A stretch of DNA of 64,000 nt from Streptomyces goshikiensis (GCF_014650555.1 NZ_BMVE01000001.1:744001-808000); one strand, 5' to 3'. Counted from the first letter of the stretch, positions 8,358-16,412 are shown. The notes: generated by a model not told the origin, from the letters alone. Made by a program: numbers and translations.

Positions 8358-8825
8358 GTGAGGCATGCCAGCGCGGAGGCAGCCGGCGACCGCGTCGCGG
8401 TGGCCACGCACCCCGGCTCCGGTGATCCGGTGATGGCGACGATGCCGAGCCCGGTGCAGCCGGAGGGCCCGGTGCTGCTGGGGCAGGTCCTCGCGGAGGC
8501 CCTCGCGGGCATCGGCAGGCCCGACGCCCGCGCCGGCCGCCCCGCGACCTGCCGGGCCTGCGGCGATCCGGCGGTCTGGCACCGCACGGCGGACGGCCGG
8601 TGGGTCCTGATCCAGCCCGGCGGCGTGCCGTACCACCTGGTCCCCGCCGGTCAGCGCTGGCACATCGCGGGCGACGGCACCGCCGCGAACCTCGCCCACG
8701 CCGCCGCCGACGGCACCTGCCGGATCACCCACTTCGCCGTGTGCCCGCTGGGCGCGCCCCCGAAGGCCCCGCACCTGCTGCGGCTCTGGCGACACGGCGC
8801 GGCCCGGCTCGGGCGGCTCACGTGA
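8358..8825 (+). CDS. DUF6083-like hypothetical protein with possible Zn-binding Cys
   Basis: 155 residues if the GTG at 8358 is used (GGGGGAGG 11 nt upstream); ATG 8433 is a shorter alternative. The core reads CRACGDPAVWHRTADGRWVLIQPGGVPYHLVPAGQRWHIAGDGTAANL and later CRITHFAVCP, so two Cys pairs (CxxC and CxxxxxxxC) could bind zinc. This layout resembles DUF6083 proteins, which are widespread in Streptomyces and of unknown function. The 3' end overlaps the convergent macrodomain gene by 8 bp. Upstream lies the GGGATC repeat array, which may influence expression. Confidence 0.65.
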   Translation: MRHASAEAAGDRVAVATHPGSGDPVMATMPSPVQPEGPVLLGQVLAEALAGIGRPDARAGRPATCRACGDPAVWHRTADGRWVLIQPGGVPYHLVPAGQRWHIAGDGTAANLAHAAADGTCRITHFAVCPLGAPPKAPHLLRLWRHGAARLGRLT

Positions 8826-9294
8826 CCTCGTAGACCGTCACGTCCACGTCCCGCGCGCAGAGCGCGCCGGTGATCAGCGGCTCGATACGGGACCACTTGC
8901 CGCCGGCGAGCCCGCACCCGATGCGCGGCATGTGCACCGAGGCGCCCAGCTCGACGGCGTGGTCGGCGAGCGTCGCCAGGCAGCGCTCCACCGCGTCGTA
9001 GCGGATCGGCGGGCCACTGCTGCCGGTCCGGGTGCCGCGCTGGCCGATCATGTTGGCCACCCACACGTCCGGCTGCACCCGCACCAGCTGGACCGCGCCC
9101 AGCCCGAAGTCGTTGCCGCTCCGCCCGCGATGCCACTCCCGGTACCGCGCCTCGGGCTCGGGCCATCGCTTCGAAACAGCCAGCACGAAGCCCTTGCCCC
9201 AGCCGCCGATGTCGTTGCAGACATGCGCGATGATCTTCGGCCCCTTGGCCTGGGGACAGGTCGCATCCCCCGCAATGATCTCGAGTGGCTTCAC
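8818..9294 (-). CDS. Macrodomain (ADP-ribose-binding/processing) protein
   Basis: 158 residues forming one macrodomain. It starts LEIIAGDATCPQ, then IIAHVCNDIGGWGKGFVLAVSKRWPEPEARYREW, which corresponds to the ADP-ribose-binding loop of the ALC1/TARG1-like branch, and ends with the second loop MPRIGCGLAGGKWSRIEPL. Such proteins bind ADP-ribose or remove ADP-ribose from macromolecules. No partner ADP-ribosyltransferase (DarT) gene is adjacent, so a toxin-antitoxin role is not supported. The start is GTG 9294, with GACAAT 6 nt upstream as a possible leaderless -10. The 3' end overlaps the convergent gene. Confidence 0.85.
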   Translation of the reverse strand: MKPLEIIAGDATCPQAKGPKIIAHVCNDIGGWGKGFVLAVSKRWPEPEARYREWHRGRSGNDFGLGAVQLVRVQPDVWVANMIGQRGTRTGSSGPPIRYDAVERCLATLADHAVELGASVHMPRIGCGLAGGKWSRIEPLITGALCARDVDVTVYEVT

Positions 9295-9617
9295 GGGGCC
9301 ATTGTCACCGCCGGGGCGGGGGTGGGGGGCTCGGCGGGGCGGGGGGTGTGCGGGGTCCACGCGGGGCGGGACAGGACAGTGCTGGGGGCTTCCCGCCAGT
9401 CTCACTGTCCTTCCGTGTCGGTCCGGCCCGTCAAGGGCGCTCACTGCGTTCGCGTCGCTTCGCGATGGCCTTCGGCCACCCTTGACAGCCCGGCCCGCCC
9501 CGGAATGCCAAAGACTGTCGGGAAACCCCCAAAGAACGGTCAGGGGGGAGCGAGACCACCCAGCCATCGCGAAACGCCCGGCCGGGGCTCCCGCTCGGCG
9601 GGAAACGCCGCCCCGCG

Positions 9618-9647
9618 TTCCAGCCTCGCCGGCGTTTGAGGCGCGGG
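9618..9647 (-). repeat. Dispersed 30-bp repeat, copy 1
   Basis: These 30 bases are the exact reverse complement of 62032-62061. The core, read on the minus strand, is CAAACGCCGGCGAGGCTGGA. The other copy lies 52 kb away, downstream of the phosphosugar mutase gene. Confidence 0.85.
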
Positions 9648-9740
9648 GCCTGGGGCGGCGCCCCGGAAAGCCCCGAGCGCAGCGAAGGGGGCCTACCGCG
9701 CATCAGATCGCTACCCGCCTGCCACTCGGCTCAGCGGCTG

Positions 9741-9868
9741 CGGACCGGCCGTGGCTGGACACAAGCCGCCCACACTCGCCATGTGCTTCTCGCCCACGCG
9801 ACTGCGGACCGGCCGTGGCTGGACACAAGCCGCCCACACTCTCCATGTGCTTCTCGCCCACGCGACTG
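9741..9868 (+). repeat. 64-bp direct tandem duplication
   Basis: Unit 1 is 9741-9804 and unit 2 is 9805-9868. They begin with CGGACCGGCCGTGGCTGGAC and differ at one base (CACTCGCC versus CACTCTCC). A third copy begins at 9869 but diverges after 3 nt. Part of the first unit also belongs to the inner inverted arm. Confidence 0.9.
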
Positions 9869-10542
9869 CGGCTTGTTGGTGGCTTCTTGTAGCCAGAAGA
9901 CGAAGAGATCAGCCTGGATTGCAGTCAGGGCGACCCAACAGCCCACACCCACCCACCAAACCACCCCAATCCGGACAGGAATGGGGTGAGGTTGGGGTCT
10001 CTGGAGGTCCGATGGCCTCCAACCTGCACGAAATGACGCATCCGACCGCCTCAGGCCACACCACCCGACTACCTGCGGCCGCCGGCCGGTCCGCACCGCG
10101 TTCTGGCCGTCGGCGGCTTATGTCCAGCCCAAGACGGGCCGCAGCCGCCAAGCCGAGAAGCAGGCGGGTAGCGATCTGGGGCGCCTGACCGCTGGCTGGG
10201 TGCTCTGGAATGCCGTGGGGTGCAGGCTCGGAGGGGGTTCCGCCCGGAGGGCGGCGGTTCCGCTCTGCGCGGGTCCCGGTCGGGCGTTTCGCGACGGCTG
10301 GGCGGTCTCGCTCCCCCCTGACCGTTTCTTTGGGGGGTTCCCGGCAGGCTTATTGGCGTTCCGGGGCGGGCCGGGCTGTCAAGGGTGGCCGAAGGCCATC
10401 GCGAAGCGACGCGAACGCAGTGAGCGCCCTTGACAGGGCGGACCGACACGGAAGGACAGTGAGACTGGCGGGAAGTCCCCAGTACGGTTCCATCCCGCCC
10501 GACGAAGACACCGCTCGCCCCCGCGCCCCACCCCCGCTCCCC

Positions 10543-10788
10543 CTACAAGTACTCCCGCGCGAACTCCACCGCCCACTCCACCGCCGCCACCGGTATGCCG
10601 CCCGAGTCCGGGTCGACCGTCAGGCGGGCGGCTTCCCAGCCGGCCTCGTGGTCACGGTGGATCGCGAAGTGGCCCGGGCGGGTCGTGCCTTCCGGTTCGG
10701 ACTCCGCCGTCACCTGGAACTCGATCGCGCGGTCGTCGCCGTCCATACCCGCCGTGGTGATCGCCATATCACCGACTACGAACTTCAC
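10543..10788 (-). CDS. Small conserved hypothetical protein
   Basis: 81 residues, acidic and soluble: KFVVGDMAITTAGMDGDDRAIEFQV, then HFAIHRDHEAGWEAARLTVDPDSGGIPVAAVEWAVEFAREYL, suggesting a small beta-rich fold ended by a helix. It begins at GTG 10788, with AAGGGG about 7 nt upstream on the minus strand. Codon use is typical of the organism, unlike the surrounding repeats. No family recognised. It is the only credible gene between the macrodomain gene and the aminotransferase gene. Confidence 0.7.
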   Translation of the reverse strand: MKFVVGDMAITTAGMDGDDRAIEFQVTAESEPEGTTRPGHFAIHRDHEAGWEAARLTVDPDSGGIPVAAVEWAVEFAREYL

Positions 10789-10920
10789 TGCCTACCCCTT
10801 AGTTGGCCAACACCAGCGCCACCAGCACGAACGTCAGGCCCGACGCACAACCCCCGACCCACACCCCGCGACCCCGCGCCGGCTCACCGGGCAAGCCTCG
10901 CCGCGAGGGCACCCCGCCGC

Positions 10921-10968
10921 ATGAGTGCGCGTACTCATCCGGCGTACTCATGCCACGTACTCATACGG
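10921..10968 (+). promoter_or_regulatory. 13-bp iterons and near-palindrome upstream of alaA
   Basis: CGTACTCATCCGG, CGTACTCATGCCA and CGTACTCATACGG follow each other without gap (10930-10942, 10943-10955, 10956-10968). The first also forms an 18-bp near-palindrome, ATGAGTGCGCGTACTCAT (10921-10938). Such arrays suit cooperative binding of a regulator. The remainder of the 391-bp gap (10789-11179) shows no convincing gene. Confidence 0.5.
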
Positions 10969-11179
10969 CGCACCCGCCCTCCCGGGGTGACGAGCGCAAC
11001 ACCGCCCCCCGCCCGCCTCCCGGACCCACCCATTCCGCAGGCCAGGGCGCCGGCACGGCCGCCCTTTCCAAGGGCGCGCCGGGGCAGCGCCTCCGCATCG
11101 CGCGAAACGGGGCATATCAACCTTGCTCTCCGACCCCAATATCCCTGCAGGCCTCCCGCAGGGCCCGTAAGCTCCCGTC

Positions 11180-12391
11180 ATGCAGGTGATCCAGTCAACG
11201 AAACTCGCCAATGTCTGCTACGAGATCCGCGGCCCCGTCCTCGAAGAGGCCATGCGGCTCGAAGCAGCAGGTCATCGCATCCTCAAGCTCAACACCGGCA
11301 ACCCCGCGGCCTTCGGCTTCGAGTGCCCGCCGGAGATCCTTGAGGACATGCTCCGCAACCTGGGCAACGCCCACGGCTACGGGGACGCGAAGGGGCTGCT
11401 CTCCGCGCGCCGCGCGGTCGTGCAGCACTACCAGACCAAGGGCATCGAGCTGGACGTCGAGGACATCTACCTCGGCAACGGCGTCTCCGAGCTGATCCAG
11501 ATGTCCATGCAGGCGCTGCTCGACGACGGTGACGAGGTCCTCGTCCCCGCGCCGGACTACCCGCTGTGGACCGCCTCCGTCAGCCTCGCCGGCGGTACCG
11601 CCGTGCACTACCGGTGCGACGAGCAGTCCGACTGGATGCCCGACCTCGCCGACATCGAGCGCAAGGTCACCGACCGCACCCGCGCGATCGTGATCATCAA
11701 CCCGAACAACCCGACCGGCGCCGTCTACGACGACGCGATGCTGCGCGGGCTCACGGACATCGCCCGCCGCCACAACCTGGTCGTCTGCTCGGACGAGATC
11801 TACGACCGGATCCTCTACGACGGCACCACGCACACGAACACCGCCGCGATCGCCCCGGACCTGCTGACGCTCACCTTCAACGGGCTCTCCAAGAACTACC
11901 GCGTCGCGGGCTACCGGGCCGGCTGGATGGCGGTCTGCGGCCCGAAGAAGCACGCCTCCTCGTACATCGAAGGCCTGACGATCCTGGCCAACATGCGCCT
12001 GTGCGCGAACATGCCCTCGCAGCACGCGGTCGCCACCGCCCTCGGCGGCCGGCAGTCGATCAACGAGCTGGTGCTCCCGGGCGGCCGCCTGCTGGAGCAG
12101 CGCGACACGGCGTACGACCTGCTGACGCAGATCCCCGGCATCACCTGCGTGAAGCCCAAGGGCGCGCTGTACCTGTTCCCGAAGCTGGACCCGTCCGTCT
12201 ACAAGATCAAGGACGACCGGCAGATGGTCCTCGACCTGCTGCGGGAAGAGAAGATCATGGTCGTGCACGGGACGGGCTTCAACTGGCCCGAGCCCGATCA
12301 CTTCCGGATCGTGACGCTGCCGAACGCGACGGACCTGGCGGACGCGGTGACCCGGATCGGCAACTTCCTCGACGGTTACGGACAGATGTAG
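11180..12391 (+). CDS. alaA: Alanine-type PLP-dependent aminotransferase (AlaA-like)
   Basis: 403 residues, fold-type I class I/II aminotransferase. Seen are the N-terminal segment EIRGPVLEEAMRLEAAGHRILKLNTGNPAAFGF, INPNNPTGAVYDD (Asn contacting the cofactor), VCSDEIYDRILYDG, the PLP lysine in NGLSKNYRVAGYRAGWM (K238), and the carboxylate-binding Arg in FRIVTLP. The sequence pattern matches the glutamate-pyruvate aminotransferases AlaA/AlaT that make alanine. TAAGCT (11168-11173) lies 6 nt before the ATG and no ribosome binding site is present, so the mRNA is probably leaderless. It has its own promoter region with iterons. Confidence 0.88.
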   Translation: MQVIQSTKLANVCYEIRGPVLEEAMRLEAAGHRILKLNTGNPAAFGFECPPEILEDMLRNLGNAHGYGDAKGLLSARRAVVQHYQTKGIELDVEDIYLGNGVSELIQMSMQALLDDGDEVLVPAPDYPLWTASVSLAGGTAVHYRCDEQSDWMPDLADIERKVTDRTRAIVIINPNNPTGAVYDDAMLRGLTDIARRHNLVVCSDEIYDRILYDGTTHTNTAAIAPDLLTLTFNGLSKNYRVAGYRAGWMAVCGPKKHASSYIEGLTILANMRLCANMPSQHAVATALGGRQSINELVLPGGRLLEQRDTAYDLLTQIPGITCVKPKGALYLFPKLDPSVYKIKDDRQMVLDLLREEKIMVVHGTGFNWPEPDHFRIVTLPNATDLADAVTRIGNFLDGYGQM

Positions 12392-12461
12392 TCATCCGGC
12401 CACCGTCAGACAGACGCCGTCTCATATCCGGATGCGGCTCAACTTTAGAACCAATCCAATG

Positions 12462-12491
12462 TAGGCTGGCCTCCTGACCACGCAGGAGGCC
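12462..12491 (+). promoter_or_regulatory. -10 box and dyad covering the ribosome binding site
   Basis: TAGGCT (12462-12467) resembles a -10 box. Immediately after it GGCCTCCTG (12468-12476) and CAGGAGGCC (12483-12491) form a perfect 9-bp dyad with a 6-nt centre; the right half contains the AGGAGG ribosome binding site of the gene at 12497. If transcription starts upstream the RNA hairpin would mask the site; if it starts at about 12474 the dyad would act only as a DNA operator. Confidence 0.5.
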
Positions 12492-12496
12492 CCCTC

Positions 12497-12907
12497 ATGT
12501 ACGAGCCGATCCGCACCAAGTCGGTCGTCCACCGTGTGGGCACCGGCAACGGCGACCATCCCGACTACCCCCACAGCAGCCGCGGCGAGGCGCTGGACAT
12601 CCAGCTCGCCGGGCATCTGGCGGCCCTGCTCGCCGTCACCGACGAGCTCGGGCTCGTCGAGAGCGCCGAGCGGATCGCCGGCCAGGTCGCGCGGCTGCGC
12701 GGGGAGCAGCCCGCCCGTCTGCCGCACGCGCCCACCGGGGACACCGGGGACACCGTGACGCTGCACCAGCGGGCGCACGACCTCGCCGCCCGCGCGCTGC
12801 TCGTCGCCGCGTCCCGCGCGGACACCACCGCCGCGATCCTCGCCGCCGAGCGGATGGACGCGCACGCCGCCGCCCTCGACTCCGTCGGGATGGCCGGCGC
12901 CCACTGA
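12497..12907 (+). CDS. Conserved hypothetical protein
   Basis: 136 residues, mostly alpha-helical and soluble: MYEPIRTKSVVHRVGTGNGDHPDYPH, then helices LDIQLAGHLAALLAVTDELGLVESAERIAGQVARLRGE, a short GDTGDT linker and LHQRAHDLAARALLVAASRADTTAAILAAERMDAHAAAL. Ala/Leu-rich helices suggest a helical bundle. The start is fixed by AGGAGG 7 nt before ATG 12497. No family recognised. It is monocistronic, with a dyad over its translation start and a strong hairpin after its stop. Confidence 0.7.
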   Translation: MYEPIRTKSVVHRVGTGNGDHPDYPHSSRGEALDIQLAGHLAALLAVTDELGLVESAERIAGQVARLRGEQPARLPHAPTGDTGDTVTLHQRAHDLAARALLVAASRADTTAAILAAERMDAHAAALDSVGMAGAH

Positions 12908-12911
12908 CGGC

Positions 12912-12944
12912 CCCGGTCCGGTGCCGCGGAGGCTCCGGACCGGG
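12912..12944 (+). terminator. Strong hairpin terminator
   Basis: CCCGGTCCGG (12912-12921) pairs with CCGGACCGGG (12935-12944), a 10-bp perfect stem with a 13-nt loop, just after the stop at 12907. Confidence 0.65.
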
Positions 12945-12992
12945 TGCCACGTCCTGCGGGGCTGACCGGGCCCGGGGCGGGCCCCGCGCCCC

Positions 12993-13424
12993 TCAGCCGG
13001 TGCCCGGGACGGGCTCGTCTTCGGTTCGGGTGGACTGGGCGACCCCGCACCAGGGAATGGTTGCCGGGGGCCAGACGGGGCCGATGGCTTCGGCTCGTTC
13101 CGGGGTGGCGGGGGTGACGCCCGGGATCTTGACGAGGGCCTGCGCCGAGCGGACTCCCGGTCCCGGGTCCGCCTGGTCCCGGAACTCGACCGTGACGACG
13201 TACGACCCCTGGCCCGTGGCCTCGACCCCGGCCACCACGCGGCGGCTCGCCGGATCGATTCGGCATCCGGTGACCCGTACCGAGCCCGCCGCCGTCGCGG
13301 GCGCCTGTGGCGCCGGCTCGCCGCTGGCCCACACGTACAGCCCCAGCGGGGCGAACACCAGCAGTCCGGCCAGAACCAGCAGCCCGACCAGCCACCCCTG
13401 CCACTTCAACGCACTCACGCCCAT
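12993..13424 (-). CDS. Single-TM membrane protein, hypothetical
   Basis: 143 residues. A short cytosolic N-terminus (MGVSALKWQG) is followed by one membrane span WLVGLLVLAGLLVFAPLGLYVWASG and an extracytoplasmic domain with a beta-sheet look (SVRVTGCRIDPASRRVVAGVEATGQGSYVVTVEFRD). Two Cys (VTGCRID and IPWCGVAQ) could form a disulfide outside the cell. GGGAGGAT precedes ATG 13424. It lies tail-to-tail with the preceding gene. No family recognised. Confidence 0.7.
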   Translation of the reverse strand: MGVSALKWQGWLVGLLVLAGLLVFAPLGLYVWASGEPAPQAPATAAGSVRVTGCRIDPASRRVVAGVEATGQGSYVVTVEFRDQADPGPGVRSAQALVKIPGVTPATPERAEAIGPVWPPATIPWCGVAQSTRTEDEPVPGTG

Positions 13425-13503
13425 GGCGTCGATCCTCCCGGCCCCCCGCCCCGCCCACCAGCACCCACGGACTCACACAGCATTTCGAAGGTGCCGGAAA
13501 CGC

Positions 13504-13542
13504 CTGACGGCGGGCCTCCGCGAAGCAGAGACCCGCCGTCAG
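13504..13542. terminator. Hairpin between membrane protein gene and pckG
   Basis: CTGACGGCGGG (13504-13514) and CCCGCCGTCAG (13532-13542) form an 11-bp perfect stem. It lies upstream of the gene at 12993-13424 and 140 bp beyond the pckG stop, so it may end residual pckG transcripts. Confidence 0.55.
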
Positions 13543-13653
13543 AAGACGCACACGGCCTACCTGTCAGGAGAGCGGACAACACTCCTGGCAGATATGACTT
13601 TTTGGCCGGTGCTGCGGTGGGAACCGCTTGGTCGGGGGCTCCCACATTCATGG

Positions 13654-13673
13654 GCCCGGAGCGTGGTCCGGGC
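13654..13673 (-). terminator. pckG terminator hairpin
   Basis: GCCCGGA (13654-13660) and TCCGGGC (13667-13673) form a 7-bp stem with a 6-nt loop, 8 nt past the pckG stop in the direction of its transcription. Confidence 0.5.
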
Positions 13674-13681
13674 GGTCGGGC

Positions 13682-15520
13682 TCAGCCCAGGCGCTCGACG
13701 AGCGCGTGGTACTGGTCCCACAGCTCCTTCGGAGTGTGGTCGCCGTAGGTGTTGAGGTGCTCGGGGACCAGGGCGGCCTCGTCGCGCCAGATCTCCTTGT
13801 CGACGGTGAGGAGGAAGTCGAGGTCCTCGGCGGGCAGGTCCAGGCCGTCGGTGTCCAGGGACGCGACGGTCGGGAGGACGCCGATGGGGGTCTCGATGCC
13901 TTCGGCGGTGCCGTCGAGGCGCCCGACGATCCACTTCAGGACGCGGCTGTTCTCGCCGAAGCCGGGCCACACGAACTTGCCCGCGTCGTTCTTGCGGAAC
14001 CAGTTCACGTAGTAGATCTTCGGGAGCTTGGCCTGGTCCTTGCCCTTGGCCACGTCGACCCAGTGACCCATGTAGTCGCCCATGTTGTAGCCGCAGAACG
14101 GCAGCATGGCGAACGGGTCGCGGCGCAGCTCGCCGACCTTGCCCTCGGCGGCGGCGGTCTTCTCGGAGGCGATGTTCGAGCCGATGAAGACGCCGTGGTT
14201 CCAGTCGAAGGACTCGGTGACCAGCGGGACGGCGGAGGCGCGGCGGCCGCCGAAGAGGATCGCGGAGATCGGGACGCCCTTGGGGTCCTCCCACTCGGGG
14301 GCGATCGTCGGGCACTGGGAGGCCGGGACGGCGAAGCGGGCGTTGGGGTGGGCCGCCGGGGTCTCGGACTCCGGGGTCCAGGCGTTGCCCTTCCAGTCGA
14401 TGAGGTGGGCCGGGGCCTCCTCGGTCATGCCCTCCCACCAGACGTCGGAGCCGTCGGGGGTGAGCGCGACGTTGGTGAAGACGGTGTTGGCGTACATCGT
14501 CTTCATGGCGTTGGCGTTGGTGTGCTCGCCGGTGCCGGGGGCGACGCCGAAGAAGCCGGCCTCGGGGTTGATCGCGTAGAGGCGGCCGTCCTCGCCGAAG
14601 CGCATCCAGGCGATGTCGTCGCCGACCGTCTCGACGGTCCAGCCGGGGATCGTGGGCTCCAGCATGGCGAGGTTGGTCTTGCCGCAGGCGCTCGGGAACG
14701 CGGCGGCGATGTACTTGGCCTCGCCCTGCGGCGGGGTGAGCTTGAGGATCAGCATGTGCTCGGCGAGCCAGCCCTCGTCGCGCGCCATGACGGAGGCGAT
14801 GCGCAGCGCGTAGCACTTCTTGCCGAGGAGGGCGTTGCCGCCGTAGCCGGATCCGTAGGACCAGATCTCGCGGGTCTCGGGGAAGTGCGAGATGTACTTG
14901 GTGGTGTTGCAGGGCCACGGCACGTCGGCCTGGCCCTCGGCGAGCGGAGCGCCGAGGGTGTGGACGGCCTTGACGAAGAACCCGTCGGTGCCGAGCTCGT
15001 CGAGGACGGGCTTGCCCATGCGGGTCATGGTGCGCATGGCGACCGCGACGTAGGCGGAGTCGGTGATCTCGACGCCGATCGCGGAGAGCTCGGAGCCGAG
15101 GGGGCCCATGCAGAACGGGACGACGTACATCGTCCGGCCCTTCATGGAGCCGCGGAAGATGCCCTGCTCGCCCGCGAACAGCTCCTTCATCTCCGAAGGG
15201 GCCTTCCAGTGGTTGGTCGGGCCCGCGTCCTCTTCCTTCTCGGAGCAGATGAAGGTCCGGTCCTCGACGCGCGCGACGTCGGAGGGGTCGGAGGCGGCGT
15301 AGTACGAGTTGGGGCGCTTCGCCGGGTCGAGCTTCTTGAACGTGCCCTTCGAGACGAGGTCCTCGCACAGGGCCTCGTACTCGGCCTCGGAGCCGTCGCA
15401 CCAGACGACGCGGTCCGGCTGGGTGAGGGCTGCGATCTCGTCGACCCAGGAGATCAGTTCTGCGTGCTCCGTCGGGCGGGTCGTCGGGACGGAAGTGGGA
15501 GCCGCGTTGTCGCGCGCCAC
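13682..15520 (-). CDS. pckG: Phosphoenolpyruvate carboxykinase (GTP)
   Basis: 612 residues, standard length for the GTP-dependent enzyme. It converts oxaloacetate plus GTP to PEP, GDP and CO2, a key gluconeogenic/anaplerotic node. The P-loop and reactive Cys lie in [11 protein letters not shown] (about residues 275-283). Other hallmarks are [13 protein letters not shown], metal/PEP contacts in [55 protein letters not shown] and [11 protein letters not shown] 15520 is chosen because AAGGAG lies 6 nt upstream; an upstream in-frame start at 15613 lacks this signal. Monocistronic, followed by hairpins. Confidence 0.96.
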   Translation of the reverse strand: MARDNAAPTSVPTTRPTEHAELISWVDEIAALTQPDRVVWCDGSEAEYEALCEDLVSKGTFKKLDPAKRPNSYYAASDPSDVARVEDRTFICSEKEEDAGPTNHWKAPSEMKELFAGEQGIFRGSMKGRTMYVVPFCMGPLGSELSAIGVEITDSAYVAVAMRTMTRMGKPVLDELGTDGFFVKAVHTLGAPLAEGQADVPWPCNTTKYISHFPETREIWSYGSGYGGNALLGKKCYALRIASVMARDEGWLAEHMLILKLTPPQGEAKYIAAAFPSACGKTNLAMLEPTIPGWTVETVGDDIAWMRFGEDGRLYAINPEAGFFGVAPGTGEHTNANAMKTMYANTVFTNVALTPDGSDVWWEGMTEEAPAHLIDWKGNAWTPESETPAAHPNARFAVPASQCPTIAPEWEDPKGVPISAILFGGRRASAVPLVTESFDWNHGVFIGSNIASEKTAAAEGKVGELRRDPFAMLPFCGYNMGDYMGHWVDVAKGKDQAKLPKIYYVNWFRKNDAGKFVWPGFGENSRVLKWIVGRLDGTAEGIETPIGVLPTVASLDTDGLDLPAEDLDFLLTVDKEIWRDEAALVPEHLNTYGDHTPKELWDQYHALVERLG

Positions 15521-15710
15521 GATTGCTCCTTGTTGAGGGGTTTGTTTGGTGTTTGCCCCGTGGGGGCTGCGACCCGGACGCTTCGCGCTCCGCTCATCCG
15601 GTGCCGACCGCACTCATCTGATCATCCGGTGCATGTGCGCATATGTCCAGAGGGCCTCTCACGTGAGCATCGCCACTCCCGTCAATCTTCCGTAAAGAGG
15701 ACTAACAGAA

Positions 15711-15733
15711 ACCTACGGACCCGTAGGTACCAT
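15711..15733 (+). promoter_or_regulatory. 18-bp dyad abutting the hemolysin III -10 box (candidate TetR-type operator)
   Basis: ACCTACGGACCCGTAGGT (15711-15728) has 8-bp inverted arms around AC. It runs straight into TACCAT (15728-15733), the apparent -10 box, with the ATG 7 nt later. A repressor there would block RNA polymerase. The symmetry resembles TetR-family operators; no regulator gene is adjacent. Confidence 0.5.
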
Positions 15734-15740
15734 GGCGGCC

Positions 15741-16412
15741 ATGACTTCTGATGCCGCCGCGGTGGCCGTGCCGGGACCGGAGATTAAGCCGCTGATGCGC
15801 GGCTGGCTGCACACGGGGATGTTCCCCGCCGTGGTGGTCGCGGGCCTGGTGCTGATGGCCTTCACCAGCTCGACCCGGGCCCGGGTGGCCTGCGGGGTCT
15901 ACATCCTCACGGCCTGCCTGCTCTTCGGCGTCAGCGCGGTCTACCACCGCGGGACGTGGGGGCCGCGCGGCGAGGCCATCCTGCGCCGCCTCGACCACGC
16001 CAACATCTTCCTGATCATCGCGGGGACGTACACCCCGCTGACGGTCCTGCTGCTGCCGCCGTCCACCGGGCGGACGCTGCTGTGGGCGGTCTGGATCGCG
16101 GCCGCGGCCGGCATCGCCTTCCGCGTGTTCTGGGTCGGCGCCCCGCGCTGGCTGTACACGCCGTGCTACATCGCGATGGGCTGGGCGGCGGTCTTCTTCC
16201 TGCCCGACTTCCTGCGGACCGGCGGTATCGCGGTGCTGGTCCTGGTGATCGTCGGCGGTCTGCTCTACAGCGCGGGCGGCGTGATCTACGGGATCAAGCG
16301 GCCCAACCCCTCACCCCGCTTCTTCGGGTTCCACGAGGTGTTCCACTCGCTGACCCTCGCGGCCTTCGTCGCGCACTACGTCGGCATCTCCCTCGCGGCG
16401 TACCAGCACTAG
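15741..16412 (+). CDS. trhA: Hemolysin III / TrhA family membrane protein
   Basis: 223 residues with seven predicted membrane segments. PAQR/Hly-III metal-site motifs are visible: GVSAVYHRG with ILRRLDHANIFLIIAGTYTPL in the N-terminal half and FGFHEVFHSLTLAAFVAHYVGI at the end, giving the Ser, Asp and three His that bind zinc. Members are related to adiponectin receptors and have been linked to membrane-fluidity homeostasis rather than true haemolysis. ATG 15741 follows TACCAT by 7 nt (leaderless); ATG 15732 is in-frame but overlaps that -10. A dyad operator precedes the gene. Confidence 0.9.
   Translation: MTSDAAAVAVPGPEIKPLMRGWLHTGMFPAVVVAGLVLMAFTSSTRARVACGVYILTACLLFGVSAVYHRGTWGPRGEAILRRLDHANIFLIIAGTYTPLTVLLLPPSTGRTLLWAVWIAAAAGIAFRVFWVGAPRWLYTPCYIAMGWAAVFFLPDFLRTGGIAVLVLVIVGGLLYSAGGVIYGIKRPNPSPRFFGFHEVFHSLTLAAFVAHYVGISLAAYQH

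Larger units (their letters stand above)
9379..10490. repeat. ~1.1-kb imperfect inverted repeat without a convincing gene
   Basis: A left arm at about 9379-9612 reappears reverse-complemented at about 10252-10490. Both arms carry the blocks CTGTCCTTCCGTGTCGGTCC, CACTGCGTTCGCGTCGCTTC and GGTCAGGGGGGAGCGAGACC (left-arm orientation). A second, inner pair (about 9706-9775 and 10108-10189) is also inverted. The middle holds a tandem duplication and then unmatched sequence. The region 9295-10542 has no open frame with convincing codon structure; the open frames present run through both arms and are low-complexity. The nature (old mobile element remnant, structured RNA, or dispersed Streptomyces intergenic repeat) is unknown. 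Confidence 0.75.

Noticed and set aside
8818..9294. Macrodomain protein as the antitoxin of a DarTG module
   Set aside because: No ADP-ribosyltransferase gene is adjacent, and the sequence resembles the stand-alone ALC1/TARG1-like branch.
9295..10542. Several open frames of 60-370 codons within the inverted-repeat region
   Set aside because: They read through repeat arms on both strands, are Arg/Pro/Ser-rich and have no ribosome binding site or family motif.
10930..10968. Three short repeats as a possible CRISPR
   Set aside because: Repeats abut without spacers and are only 13 bp; no cas gene is present.
13491..13748. An 85-codon plus-strand open frame
   Set aside because: It covers terminator hairpins and the 3' end of pckG in antisense.
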